In this document: piece after piece, positions 34,566 through 44,375 of the stretch
Layout: each line of letters begins with the position of its first letter
Numbering within the stretch: the stretch's first letter is position 1
Origin: Hyposmocoma kahamanoa
Lineage: Eukaryota > Arthropoda > Insecta > Lepidoptera > Cosmopterigidae
DNA length: 64,000 bases
Direction of reading: 5' to 3'
Assembly (NCBI RefSeq): GCF_003589595.1
Contig: NW_020653726.1
Span: forward strand, 11,608,346-11,672,345
Position numbers and translations under genes: made by a program
The notes under the pieces: model-generated
The model's input: the letters and a program-made list of their open reading frames with translations, nothing else
What the model was told of the DNA's origin: nothing
The model's database searches: none

Positions 34566-35250
34566 TTATATTCAGGTTAAAAAGACCCATAAATACATAC
34601 CTTATAGACTAACATATATAACAGTATAATCAAACACTAATTGCTAATTATTTCCACGTATTGTCTGCGACGTGTGACGCAAAGACGGCCTCGGAGCCGT
34701 CGGTACTTACACGACACCCTTCAGCCAAAACTCCTACTTCATGAAGGTCGACAGATGTTGAGTCGGTACTCTTAACAAAAATGAATTAAAATTCACATTG
34801 TGGCGAGATCCCGCACTGCTCGACTCTCAGGGTAGCATTGGCTTTCACCCGTATATACGCCACAATATCCGCAGACTGTGAAGTAATGAAGCCGTGCCAC
34901 GTTATCGGTATCACTGGTTGCCGTATAATTACGTTGTCGTTATCGTTGGACTCAGTAAATGATTAGGGCCAGTCGGGGTGGTGCCACCAAGGTTACGGCT
35001 TATTTTTCTGTTCCACCTTTTTTTGAAACCGTCCTCGTCGCATTGGTTACATTTTTCTCGGTGGTACTGACGACACAGATCCAGAGATGAGTATCTGTTT
35101 CTTTTTCTCCCCCTTCTGGATTCGCCTGGGTTGTGATGTTGCACTGAGTCGGTTAGAATCGGCAACAGCAGCGTAATCACGTTGAGGGGTCAGCAAGACA
35201 TCTCAGCCGAGGCAGACAAATGAGGGGCGAGGTGCGGGGAATCGCGGTGT
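34566..35250 (-). pseudogene. ORF1-only retroelement, copy 2 (decayed)
   Basis: Read on the minus strand it is collinear with 8618-9400. It has a GATTACGCTGCTGTTGCCG start, CGACGAGGACGG (D-E-D-G), LNxNSF- and CCGACTCAACATCTGTCGAC blocks, and the same 3' terminus (GTCTATAAGGTATGTATTTA then TGGGTC and CCTGAATATAAAT). Several frameshifts and a stop interrupt the frame; the longest open part is 35180-34929. It ends at the same place as copy 1 and likewise lacks any ORF2. Confidence 0.8.
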
Positions 35251-36235
35251 GAACTCACAAACCTCGCTTCTCAGCTTTATGCATCCAGTCTACAAGACCT
35301 TGATATGTAAACGATAGACACTTTCATTAAGTATTTAGGCTGTCAAATGCAAATGCGTGACTTAAATTGTGTTCAAGTGTGCAATCTTGTCTAGTGTATG
35401 TAGGTCACGTACGTTAAACATCTGAATTGCATCTTCGCGAAGGTGGTGGCGGTCTTTGTCGAAGGACAGTTTAAGCCCAAAAAGTGCATCCGCTGTTTGT
35501 GCAGTTACCCTTAGTTAGTTAGTTTACTTTAGGTAACTTTTCTGATCCCAAAACGAATTCGGAAAACGACTTCTATCATCATCGACTTGTATTAAAATAT
35601 ATTTTACAACATTTGGAATTGTAGTCGATGTTATTCGATTGTTACCACCCAAAGTTTATGAGCAAGAAAGCTAGCATAGACCCTTAACGTGAACGAAGTC
35701 AACCTCTAAAAAGTCACCACTAGTGTAACCCCTACAGTTAACGTTCTGTAACGATCCATTGTCTGCAATTCTAAAGCAGGTAACCAGCTCTAGTATTATA
35801 TAAATTATATTTTTTTTTTTTAATATAAATTGGTAAATTGTTTTCAATTCCCCCGAAAATTGTTTTGTTGTTTCATTGGATATAAAATGTGAGAGTTTTC
35901 AATGTTAAAGTGACACTTAGGGTTTATCTTTGCACATTTAGTGATAATGTTGTAACTACACTGAGCATATAAGGGCATATAATAAATATAAATCTTTGTT
36001 AAATAAATTGTCCCCTCCGATGCACAAAATATATAGTAAGTATATTATTAACATTCTCGGAACGGTGTCACTGTGTAAGTTGACACATATATACATGCAG
36101 AACACAAACCATGTAGCAATATTAATTTTGACATAATTTATTTAATCTATGTGTAGGGGAACTGAGCGATATTTCAAAATTTCACTTTACTACAAAGTTA
36201 ATGACGTACGCGCGACCTCAATTGCATGAAGCATA
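35251..36235. other. Intronic AT-rich DNA
   Basis: A GC-richer patch at 35390-35490 is close to the ORF1 copy and may be more of its 5' region. Otherwise nothing is recognised. Confidence 0.4.
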
Positions 36236-36463
36236 CAGAGTGTTTTTTATATGGGGCAGTATAGGGAAATCTGAAACCATAGAAGACTAGATATACAAGA
36301 TTATCTTTATTCATTTTTATTGACAACACAAACTTGACTAAAAAATTTACTAAGCCGAAATTGTTTTCACAAACAAAAGACTAAATGGTTCCTAAGACAA
36401 GTTCCTTGTGAATTGTATGGTTTCAGATTTCCACATTACCGTCCAATTTAAAAATACACTCTG
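36236..36463. mobile_element. Mariner-type MITE family H, short copy
   Basis: This 228-bp element is bounded by TA and has CAGAGTGTTTTTTATA at the left and AAAAATACACTCTG at the right. The TIRs continue through GGGAAATCTGAAACCATAG and its complement. Same family as 24401-24973. Confidence 0.85.
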
Positions 36464-36596
36464 TATATTTCTCAACAATTTATTTGTAAACAGATTATGT
36501 ATACAGCGTCTTTATGAGTATCATTTCACTCCTTTGTCCCGCACAACACATTAAAGCAGTAAAGTTACAATAAATGTAGTAAAATTAAATAATAAA

Positions 36597-36766
36597 TAAA
36601 TAACGCACACACTCAAAACCCCGCACCAGGAAAACCCGGTCCTGTACTTACACCCAAAATCACTATAGGAAATTAATGTAGGTCATACAAATATTTAGCC
36701 CGGCTTGGGAATTGAACCCGGTACTCTGCGTGGCAGATTAGCATCGTAACCGTTCAGCCATGGTAG
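36597..36766 (-). mobile_element. SINE family B, copy 4 (degraded)
   Basis: A diverged minus-strand copy with the B-box region GTTCAATTCCCAAGCC, a shortened body and an A/T-rich tail. Confidence 0.75.
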
Positions 36767-37439
36767 AATACAGTTAGAATACTCTACTTCATACTACGAA
36801 TATCGCTTACAATGCAACGTTAATTCTTATACATTCAAGCGAACTGTGGGAGGGTTTCAAGACCCACGTTGTTATTTCAGTTATAGTAGTGGCAGAAATA
36901 AAACGTTAAATTTTTTTTCTTAGGTTGGCTTATGGTAGGTAGGTAGGTAACGCTCGGATCGGTTACAGCGAAATGAAAGAATACCGCATGACGCGGCAGT
37001 TGCACCACTTAGTTGAGCACATTTCAAAACGCTTCAATAAGTCATAATTCATTTCCACCAACACCCTCTTTGATCATATGGCAAAAGCCTTTTATAAAGT
37101 CTGAGACAACGACTTACTATATAAGTTGTAGGTATAATCGTCTCGTATTTATAATTGTGTCAAGCGTCTAATTCCACTCTCAAGTTGACGATGTCTTTCT
37201 CTCTCCTTATTACAATCGGAGTCCTATACGGGTCTGTATACTGCCTCCTTCTTTTCTCCTTGTATATCTGTTTACTACTCCGCGCACAGTCTTAACCTAC
37301 ATTCCACGGCTTTTCAATCACACACAACACGCCTAGGTCAAACTCAACAAAAGCGCGGAGATCTTCTTCATTTGCCAAAACCCATTGAAAAATACAGGTA
37401 AATACTTTGCAAGTACACCTTATGGAAAACTTTAAAATT
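36767..37439. other. Intronic DNA
   Basis: No feature recognised. It may contain further copia remnants too decayed to read. Confidence 0.4.
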
Positions 37440-37640
37440 TAAGACTACGTTAAAACAGTGCACACCTGCGCTCAATTTCCCATGAGCTGTCTCCATCCCT
37501 TCGATACGCAGACCAAGTTTTTTAAAGTGAGACATTACACAGCTTGGATCCTATCAAGACCCACGACTGTGTCATCTACGTACAGGCAAACCACGCTAGC
37601 AATCACCTTCTGTGTAATTCCAACCTCTATATACATTTAA
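37440..37640 (-). pseudogene. Ty1/copia-type RT fragment
   Basis: One minus-strand frame reads MYIEVGITQKVIAS followed by VVCLYVDDTVVGLDR, then a stop. The YVDD box within a hydrophobic strand is the catalytic motif of copia reverse transcriptase. The flanking sequence up to about 37930 may belong to the same element but cannot be read. No LTRs were found. Confidence 0.65.
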
Positions 37641-38189
37641 CGCTCCTCACGATTCGAGAAACGAACGTGGAAAATCTACTTTGACCTCTACTGTGAGAAC
37701 GCGTTTATAGGAATTGTCAACCCAGGGAAGTCCTTAGGAATCGACCCCATCACTCTCGTCATTGTAATGCCGATCAGGACCGCTACCCACAGACACTCTA
37801 CAATAAGAAAGAAGGGCTTCTCAGTGCATCGGCTACTCGTGTTATCTATAATTCGGGACCGATTACATCCTTTAGTATGCTGTTGTATCACCAGTAGCCT
37901 GAACGCCCACCTGGGCGTAATCAAGCTTTTTACAGATGTTAACAGTTTTCAGCTAACACTTATCCGTTGTTATTTCATGTTCTATATGGATTGATTGCCC
38001 GTAGAGTCTTTAGTATCGCTATTATCGATACTGATATTGCATTAAATAAAACGTACTGTCCGTCCATAATTTCAATAAGTTTTTTTTTTGGTTATTTGCT
38101 AATTACTTACTTACGATGTTGCTGTTCTTGCAAGGCAATAATATTCCAGTTATTAAATCATCGATAGCACAACAGTATTAAAAGTGGCA

Positions 38190-38320
38190 ATTATATCGAT
38201 AGAAAGTTTGCTATGACATACCAACACTATTGATATTATGGATAATATAGATTGTAGATATACAATCGATATTATCGATAACAATCAATAGTATTAGTCA
38301 ATTATGCTATCTAATGATAC
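38190..38320. repeat. Palindromic segment with TATCGATA sites
   Basis: An imperfect inverted repeat is centred near 38258. Inner arms contain CTATTGATATTATGGATAAT and its degenerate complement, and outer arms GCTATGACATACC / GCATAATTGACTAA. TATCGATA occurs at 38194-38201 and 38273-38280, and once more nearby at 38023-38030. Confidence 0.65.
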
Positions 38321-38484
38321 TATCAAAAGACCTATCGGTATTGTTACTAGTTTTCAAGGTCCGTAGTCAAATTGTCGTTAGTTTTTCAACTCAGATCTGT
38401 ATCTCACAAAATAAATAATAAATGAGTTTTCGAAATTAAAGCACCGAATAAAAATATAAAAAACAAAGTTATTTATTACGTTAC

Positions 38485-38618
38485 CGGCTCATTGTTGATG
38501 AAGAAGGAGAGGTTCGCAGCTGGCATTGAGTTTGGGCTGATGCACTCCGCCTTTAGCTTCATGCCGGGTTTGTATCGGCGTTTGATGCCTGTTAAAGTCG
38601 GGTCTGAAGTGGGCAGAT
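38485..38618 (-). CDS. beaten path-like gene, start-of-Ig2 exon (second exon seen)
   Basis: The exon is bounded on the minus strand by an AG acceptor (ACTTGTCCACAG before 38618) and a GT donor (GTAACG after 38485). It is 134 bp. It starts in phase 1, so its first two bases complete an Asp codon with the last base of the 42666-42801 exon, and it ends in phase 0. After that Asp it encodes LPTSDPTLTGIKRRYKPGMK, the inter-Ig linker and first Ig2 strand. Next is LKAECISPNS with the first Ig2 cysteine, then PAANLSFFINNEP, the C-strand that replaces the usual Ig tryptophan region. NLS is a potential N-glycosylation site. The 'P-L-G-----Y--G--L---C-S--S-PAANL-F-IN-E' pattern is the Beat family signature. 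Intron to the next exon: 8749 bp. Confidence 0.88.
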
Positions 38619-38869
38619 CTGTGGACAAGTAATCAAATTATCAACTGACCGATATTTGATTCAAAAACACATTTTATTCTGCAAAAATCTGGACTGAGAG
38701 TCGAAGTCGTTAAACATTGGCATCGTAATTTTTGTTATTATTTAATAAGTGAAAGGATTTGAATCATAACATTTGAAATATGATATTAACAATGCGACAA
38801 TTTCGATGTATGAAAATGATGTAATAAATATGGAAGTTCTTTTCAGAATTAGGGAAGAAAGAAATCTTT

Positions 38870-39120
38870 TGACGCATATTTAGAGAGCAGAAAGGGAAAA
38901 ATGTTTGGACATAATTTGTTACGTAATGAAGAATTTGTGAGAGTGATAATTGAGGGGAAGATAGAATAGAAAAGAAAGGGAGGAGGACTAAGAATGGCGT
39001 ATTGTAATAAATTAAGAAGAAGGTGAAAGAGAGTAGCTACGAAGAGGTCAAGGAGATGGCTATGAACCGTGAGGAGTGGAGGAGACTACACCGACAAGAG
39101 CCTAACTCATAAACAGGATG
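38870..39120 (+). pseudogene. LINE C-terminal fragment
   Basis: Broken frames give a run ending YEEVKEMAMNREEWRRLHRQ, which matches the usual extreme C-terminus of a lepidopteran non-LTR polymerase ('KEMA-NREEW'). It follows a GK-basic GRPR-like region at 38950-39000. RT core absent. Confidence 0.7.
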
Positions 39121-40262
39121 ATGACAATAACGTAACATGAAGAGGAACTAAGCTAATAAAAGTTAACGTTCAAGATATTTGTAGCGATGTCCAAATACCA
39201 CAGACAAGAAGAGGACAGAATAGAATCATTTACTTTATATTATCAATGTCACTATATTACAAAAAAGAATGAAAATAATAGAGGAAACACAATGACGTCA
39301 AATATAAATAAAATTACAATTTCTTCGAAAGAAATTCCTCCACGTTATAAAATTAATTATGTAATAAAAGTTTTAAGTTGGGTATAAAATATTAATTACA
39401 ACACGTTTGTAATAAAATATAAATTAGGTAAATTCCAATACGGTCTCTATGAGCTTAATAATTTATCGATCGCATTAGAGGTAATCATGTAACAATACAA
39501 TAAGTAGAGCAATATTAACAAAATATTCAAACACTGTTCAACACGTGCTGCCGCAACGCGTACATAAATTAATTTACTGCTCTTACAATAAGGTTGATAC
39601 TGCCAACAACGGCCGCACGTTTACATTGTATCTCAATATTAAGCTCCCGGTTACACGATGCGAAAGTGACCGCCCAGTTACCACGGTTTCACATATATTA
39701 CTGGCGAATCTTTCTATTTACTATATTATAGCCAATTTCGTAGCAGAATGTTTAATAATAAAACGTTGCTAGGTAACCAATAATGGCAAGTGGAAAGAAC
39801 ATTTTTGTTAATGCTTATTATTTAGGTTAGCTTTGCTATGGTCTGCTCGCTTAAATAGGTAAATAGATAATTGGGTTCTCTAGAAGTAATACCAATTATT
39901 GTAAAGCTTACAAAGTACCTATTGATATGTATTATTTATGAATAAAGTAATTGAATAAAGTTTTTGAATTCTATTAATATTACTGCAAAATTTTATTTTA
40001 TATTAATGTACTACGTAACCCATTCAGCATCAATTCCCGATTCTGAAATTCAATTACTACTCGAATTCGAATGTTTGCAATCTCTCCCTTCAAATAAAAA
40101 AATCGTTAGGGCTGACACAGTTTCATAAATAATGAATTACTAATAATTTTTAGGTTACTTTAATATTACATCCTAATGATTCGAAACTTCTATTGAACAA
40201 AATTCACCACAGACATGACTGCAAGATTAGCATTATATATATCCGCCACGCTGAGTGAGTGC
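39121..40262. other. Intronic AT-rich DNA
   Basis: The frames at 39187-39387 and 39545-39772 have no recognised domains. Confidence 0.45.
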
Positions 40263-40340
40263 TGGTTGGAAACTTCACACATTTTCCGACTGTTGTGACG
40301 GTTGTGAACCTTCTTCGACGTGCAGGCTGATATAGGCAGT
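40263..40340 (+). repeat. Short family D fragment
   Basis: It carries GAACCTTCTTCGACGTGCAG, matching the CGTTCTTCGACATGCAG block of the copy at 40628-40915. Confidence 0.5.
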
Positions 40341-40627
40341 TTTGCAAGAAATATTTTCAATTTTGCCAATTGCGTATTGATGCCGTCACAAAAAATATAA
40401 GAGTAAATTCTCAATACTTTATGAAAAATGGAGCGTTTTCGACATACGTGACGCAAATTTTACTTCTTTTTGATTTTAGTAACACAGATGTTAAAGGGTT
40501 GTATTTAAAAGTGATAAATAGTAAAAAACAGACACAAATACAATGGTTCACATCTTTATTCGATCGTGACATACTTGTCACAAGTATATAGCTTTTGTGA
40601 CATAAGTAATGTGAATATCAATATTAT

Positions 40628-40915
40628 CATCATCATCAACCTTTTATACACGTCTTACCGCTGAGCACGGGTTTTCTCTCAGGCGAGTGTTTAGGTCGTA
40701 GTCCGGTTTGGGGACTTTACTCGTTTTCCAAGAGTTGTGAACGTTCTTCGACATGCAGGTCTCATCACGATGTTTTCCTTCACCGAAAAGCTCACGGTAA
40801 ATTTCAAATTAAATTTCGCACACAAATTCCGAGAAACTCAGAATCGCGAGTCCGGATTCGAATCCACGCTCTCTGCTTGAGAGGCGTCAGGTTACCACGG
40901 CTATCATGGCTTTTA
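40628..40915 (+). repeat. Dispersed repeat family D, copy 2
   Basis: It opens with ATCATCATCAACC and CGTCTTACCGCTGAGCACGG and contains CACGATGTTTTCCTTCACCG. It ends with a tRNA-like stretch (GGATTCGAATCCACGCTCTC, TGAGAGG, GGCTATCATGGC). Probably a reverse-oriented tRNA-type SINE. Confidence 0.7.
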
Positions 40916-41289
40916 ATAAATTTCAATATGATTAATCGTAATTGAAGTAAGTTGCATTTTCCCGCTTTGTCACCAAAGAGTCGATACTACCTTAGCACGA
41001 ATTCTAATTTTTCCCGTAATATCAGAATTAATTTTTTTACAAACTAAACTAAAGCCATGAGAAAAATGTATATCGTATAGTACACGTGTACTATTTAGTT
41101 TAAAAAAAATCATTAGTATATGTAAAGTACCTATTGAATTCAGCGAATTTCTTTTAAATTTCGAGGTAAGTTTGTGTTTTTTCTATCGTGAAAATTTTTA
41201 AGAATCGCGATAGTGAACACTTTATATAGTCAATTTTACTATATTTTTTTTTCAAAGTAATTGATTCAACACTTCCTCTGTTATGCGGA
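40916..41289. other. Intronic AT-rich DNA
   Basis: No gene or repeat recognised. Confidence 0.4.
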
Positions 41290-41580
41290 ATCGACCAAAG
41301 CCATTTGAGGTTATATACACTCTGTCGTATGTATGAAAGAAGATCGACGAAACAGATTTATAAGGCAAGTGTGATCGGGCAAGTTAGTAAGAGCCGGCCA
41401 AGGCGGACTTGTCACGACCAAATTGAGGACGTCCTGAAAGGCCAGGTCAAGAGTGCTCTTAACCGAGGAGCGCGTATGAAAGCATTGATGCGTGTTGATG
41501 AGGCGAAAAATGGTCAGGACCGTAGCAAGTTGTTGTTGTGTTGACTGTTGTCTCTGCCTACCCCATGTGAAGTTATATAT
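41290..41580 (+). pseudogene. LINE C-terminal fragment
   Basis: A single open stretch reads MYERRSTKQIYKASV, then SRPRRTCHDQIEDVLKGQVK and MKALMRVDEAKNGQDRSK, close to the C-terminal tail of another lepidopteran LINE family. The RT core is not present. The stop at 41541 is probably near the native one. Confidence 0.7.
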
Positions 41581-41977
41581 GTTTGAACAGTCGCACAACT
41601 GCTTATCCAAGAAAAACATAAAACACTTAAAACACTCCGTAGAGTAATTACTTTTGATTAAATGACGGTGGTGTACTGTGGCCTGTACAACTGTACATTT
41701 TGCCTGTGGAAAATCCAAACTGAGCATGAGATGTATCATTAGTGGAAATATAAAGTGTAGAACTCCATTTTGTGAGAAAATTAATCATGTATGTTATTTG
41801 ATCTCTATATCAACCTGACTAAGTTTCTTAGTGATCTGAGCACTTTTTTTCACTTTAGTAATCCAATAATTTGCCACTATCTTCTTGTTAGATGGATTTT
41901 TTGACTTATTCAACTTTAGGCTTGGTGCAAAAATGACCTTCATTGTGTTTAATTTGACCAAACTTACTTACTATACG
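41581..41977. other. Intronic AT-rich DNA
   Basis: The 142-codon minus-strand frame at 41739-41311 lies opposite the LINE fragment and is a shadow. Confidence 0.5.
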
Positions 41978-42250
41978 CAGCAGTAGAACTCCTTGTGAAA
42001 ATGTTCGTTCTGGAAAGTATCATATAAGTGCCACCTTACCTATTTCTGCCGCCAAGCAGTAATGTGATCATTATTGCGTTCTTGTGTGGAAGGAAAAGGA
42101 TGCTGGTGAAATTACAGGTACATGGGACTTTTCAATTTATGTCTCAGGGTGACGGGCGCAGGGCAGTGGCTCTCAGATCTTTGAGATTTAAAACTCTGAG
42201 TGGCACTGTCAATACAGGCTTGGCATCAGGCGTACGTGGTATTTTTTTGT
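41978..42250 (+). repeat. Dispersed repeat family A, copy 5
   Basis: From AGCAGTAGAACTCCTTGTG through the palindrome (CAGTAATGTGATCATTATTG) to a shortened 3' part with CATCAGGCGTACG. About 30-40 bases of the 3' half are missing. Confidence 0.8.
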
Positions 42251-42269
42251 AAATCGTTTTAATAAGGTA

Positions 42270-42492
42270 GGTACTCTATATGGCCCGGGCGGCGTCGTGG
42301 TGAATGTTCACTGATCCCACGGCGCCGACTCAACCGGCGAGAGGGAAACCCGGGGGGGATTTAGTGGGGTAGGCCTTCCAGTGTGGAGGGAGAGTCCCCA
42401 CATAACCCCTGAGTCTCCCTGGGCTCAGGGGTATCCATAAAGATTTCCCCCCCGTCAAAAAAAAAAAAAAAAAAAAAGGTACTCTATATGGC
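42270..42492 (+). mobile_element. Young SINE-like insertion with 15-bp TSD
   Basis: A GC-rich insert (42285-42477) ends in an A-run of about 20 and is flanked by perfect direct copies of GGTACTCTATATGGC at 42270-42284 and 42478-42492. This is the hallmark of LINE-mediated retroposition. The body (CCGGGCGGCGTCGTGG to TTTCCCCCCCGTC) carries no tRNA boxes and no frame. It may be a 5'-truncated LINE tail or a non-tRNA SINE. The perfect TSD and uniform A-tail suggest a recent event. Confidence 0.9.
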
Positions 42493-42665
42493 GTATTACG
42501 GTTTTGATCTTTCCACTAACAATATTATTATTTAGATATAATAGGTAAATGTATTGTGTTACCTAAACAGTAATTTTATGCTAAAGTGACGATCTACCAG
42601 CTGTATTATGTATGTACTTATCGTTTCTTACACTCTATATATGACATAAATGTATTAATACTCAC

Positions 42666-42801
42666 CTACAACATACATAAGTCCATGGACCTGAGCTGTT
42701 TGAAATGACGGCGCGTCGGCGGACACTTCACATGTGTACCGCCCGTTCGCTACTTCTGTGGCGTTCGTGATGGTAAGCCGCTTTGAGTCCGTCTCGTCTC
42801 T
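42666..42801 (-). CDS. beaten path-like gene, Ig1 C-half exon (first exon seen)
   Basis: On the minus strand the acceptor TTTCTAAATACAG ends before 42801 and the donor GTGAGTATT follows 42666. The exon is 136 bp, starts in phase 0 and ends in phase 1. It encodes RDETDSKRLTITNATEVANG then RYTCEVSADAPSFQTAQVHG and LMYVV. The G-Y-C-EVSADAPSFQT core is the Ig1 F-strand signature of Beat proteins: the Tyr-x-Cys supplies the second disulphide cysteine of Ig1. NAT is a potential N-glycosylation site. The first half of Ig1 and the signal peptide must lie at higher coordinates and were not found before the window end. Intron to the next exon: 4047 bp. The gene is likely expressed in developing nervous tissue, judging only from the family. 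Confidence 0.88.
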
Positions 42802-42896
42802 CTGTATTTAGAAAATAATAAACTTAACTAAGTAAATTATTATACCAAAGAATTGTACTGTACCAACAATAAGACTTTTGACTAGGGCTTTCATTC

Positions 42897-42990
42897 TGGG
42901 AATCTCAGTCTCGAAAATTTCGAGAATCTCGACAATTTTTTGGGAATTTCGAGACTCGAGACTGATGTTTTCAATCTCGGGAATATCGAT
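42897..42990. repeat. TCTCGA-rich clustered repeats
   Basis: Multiple TCTCGA/TCGAGA words occur in about 90 bp, with CAGTCTCGA and TCGAGACTG as inverted ends (42906-42914, 42956-42964). A TATCGATA site follows at about 42983. Confidence 0.6.
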
Positions 42991-43221
42991 AGTTAAGTCA
43001 GTTAATTAAAAAGCATTAAAAATATAATAAACCAATAGTCATTTTTATAGTGTATTACTATTTTTTAATTTGTTATGGGATACGGCAACCTGTGTAGTAG
43101 AGCTTAGTTTGATCAGTGGAGTTTGAATTAAATAAAAGGGTAGTATTTAACCGCTCACCAAAAAATCAAGTTTTTTCACCACCTAATATGCCGCTTCCCT
43201 AACAAAAGTACTGATTGCCCA

Positions 43222-43452
43222 CCAAAATAATAATAATAACGCACACACGCACACACTCAACATAGCCCCGCACTAGGGAAACCCTGTGTCGCGGGTGCCA
43301 TGGACACACACATAGACAACCACAAATTACACCCAAACTCACGAGAGAAATAATTGTAGGCCATACAACTATTTCTCCCGGCCCGGGAATCGAACCTGGG
43401 ACCTCTGCGTGGCAGTCCGGCATGGTTACCGTTCGGCTACGGAGGCAGTTAT
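43222..43452 (-). mobile_element. SINE family B, copy 5
   Basis: A well-preserved minus-strand copy starting CTGCCTCCGTAGCCGAACGG, with B box GTTCGATTCC and a (TTA)4-type tail preceded by a GTGTGTGCG expansion. Confidence 0.88.
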
Positions 43453-43630
43453 ATGTACATAAGTAATATGTACATCAAAAATAATTAATTAAGCACTGCG
43501 TACTAAAATTAATGCATAACATTTTATCGTAATGCATATCTAACATCTAAATACATATCTAATATTTCTGGCATACAACAAACGTATAACCACAAATTTT
43601 TGACAAAAAACATACATATTTCACTAAAAG

Positions 43631-43893
43631 GTACACGCCAGCACATCAAGCTACACATTGACGTATCTTGTTCTGTTGCACTAGAGGCGATTTTCGAGCA
43701 AAAATGAGTAGTCTGATGTACCGTTGTCCGTACATCAGTCTATCGGAATGAAACAACATTTTATTTGACATAATGATCTAATTGTACATACGCCAGCACA
43801 TCAAGCTACACATTGACGTATTTTGTTCCGTTGCACTGGAGGCGATTTTCGAACAAAAATGTGTAGTCAGGTATGCCGTCGTCCATACAATTT
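43631..43893 (+). repeat. Two-unit tandem duplication
   Basis: Two units of about 105 bp share CGCCAGCACATCAAGCTACA, CATTGACGTAT, GAGGCGATTTTCGA and GTAGTC words, with a period of about 155 bp. Confidence 0.85.
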
Positions 43894-44375
43894 GTCCAAA
43901 ACAATACGATCAACAAAAATAAATGAAATTGCCCACAAATATTGCAACAAAGTCTAATGCTTGAAAATCGTAGTATTTTCTTTTTTGTATTTGCAAGTAC
44001 AAAAAAGAAAATGAGCTACGAAGCTTAAGATAAAAAAAGCAGAAAATATTTAAAAAAAATTAAAATAACTTTTGTTAACCTTTGCCCAGCAGCGGAACAT
44101 CATAGATTAATATTAATAATTCAATAAAAACTTTTATGGCGTCAGCTGGTGGTACCACATACATGAACCAGATCGCGAGCCCTACAACATGACTGTTTGC
44201 ATTTATATATTTGCATATAACATATATATATAGTTACATATTTATATTTTTCTAATTTGATAATTTTATCCCAAAATATAATGAAATTAGTGGCATGTGG
44301 AGACGAGCAACAGCGAGGTCAAGTTATTCCAATAAAGTTCAGAAAATGTAAAGGACACCTAATTGGTAGTCTGGT

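Noticed and set aside
41311..41739. 142-codon minus-strand protein
   Set aside because: Lies opposite a recognisable LINE C-terminus and has no motif of its own.
43631..43893. CRISPR array
   Set aside because: Two long diverged units in a eukaryotic genome; no short regular repeats or spacers.
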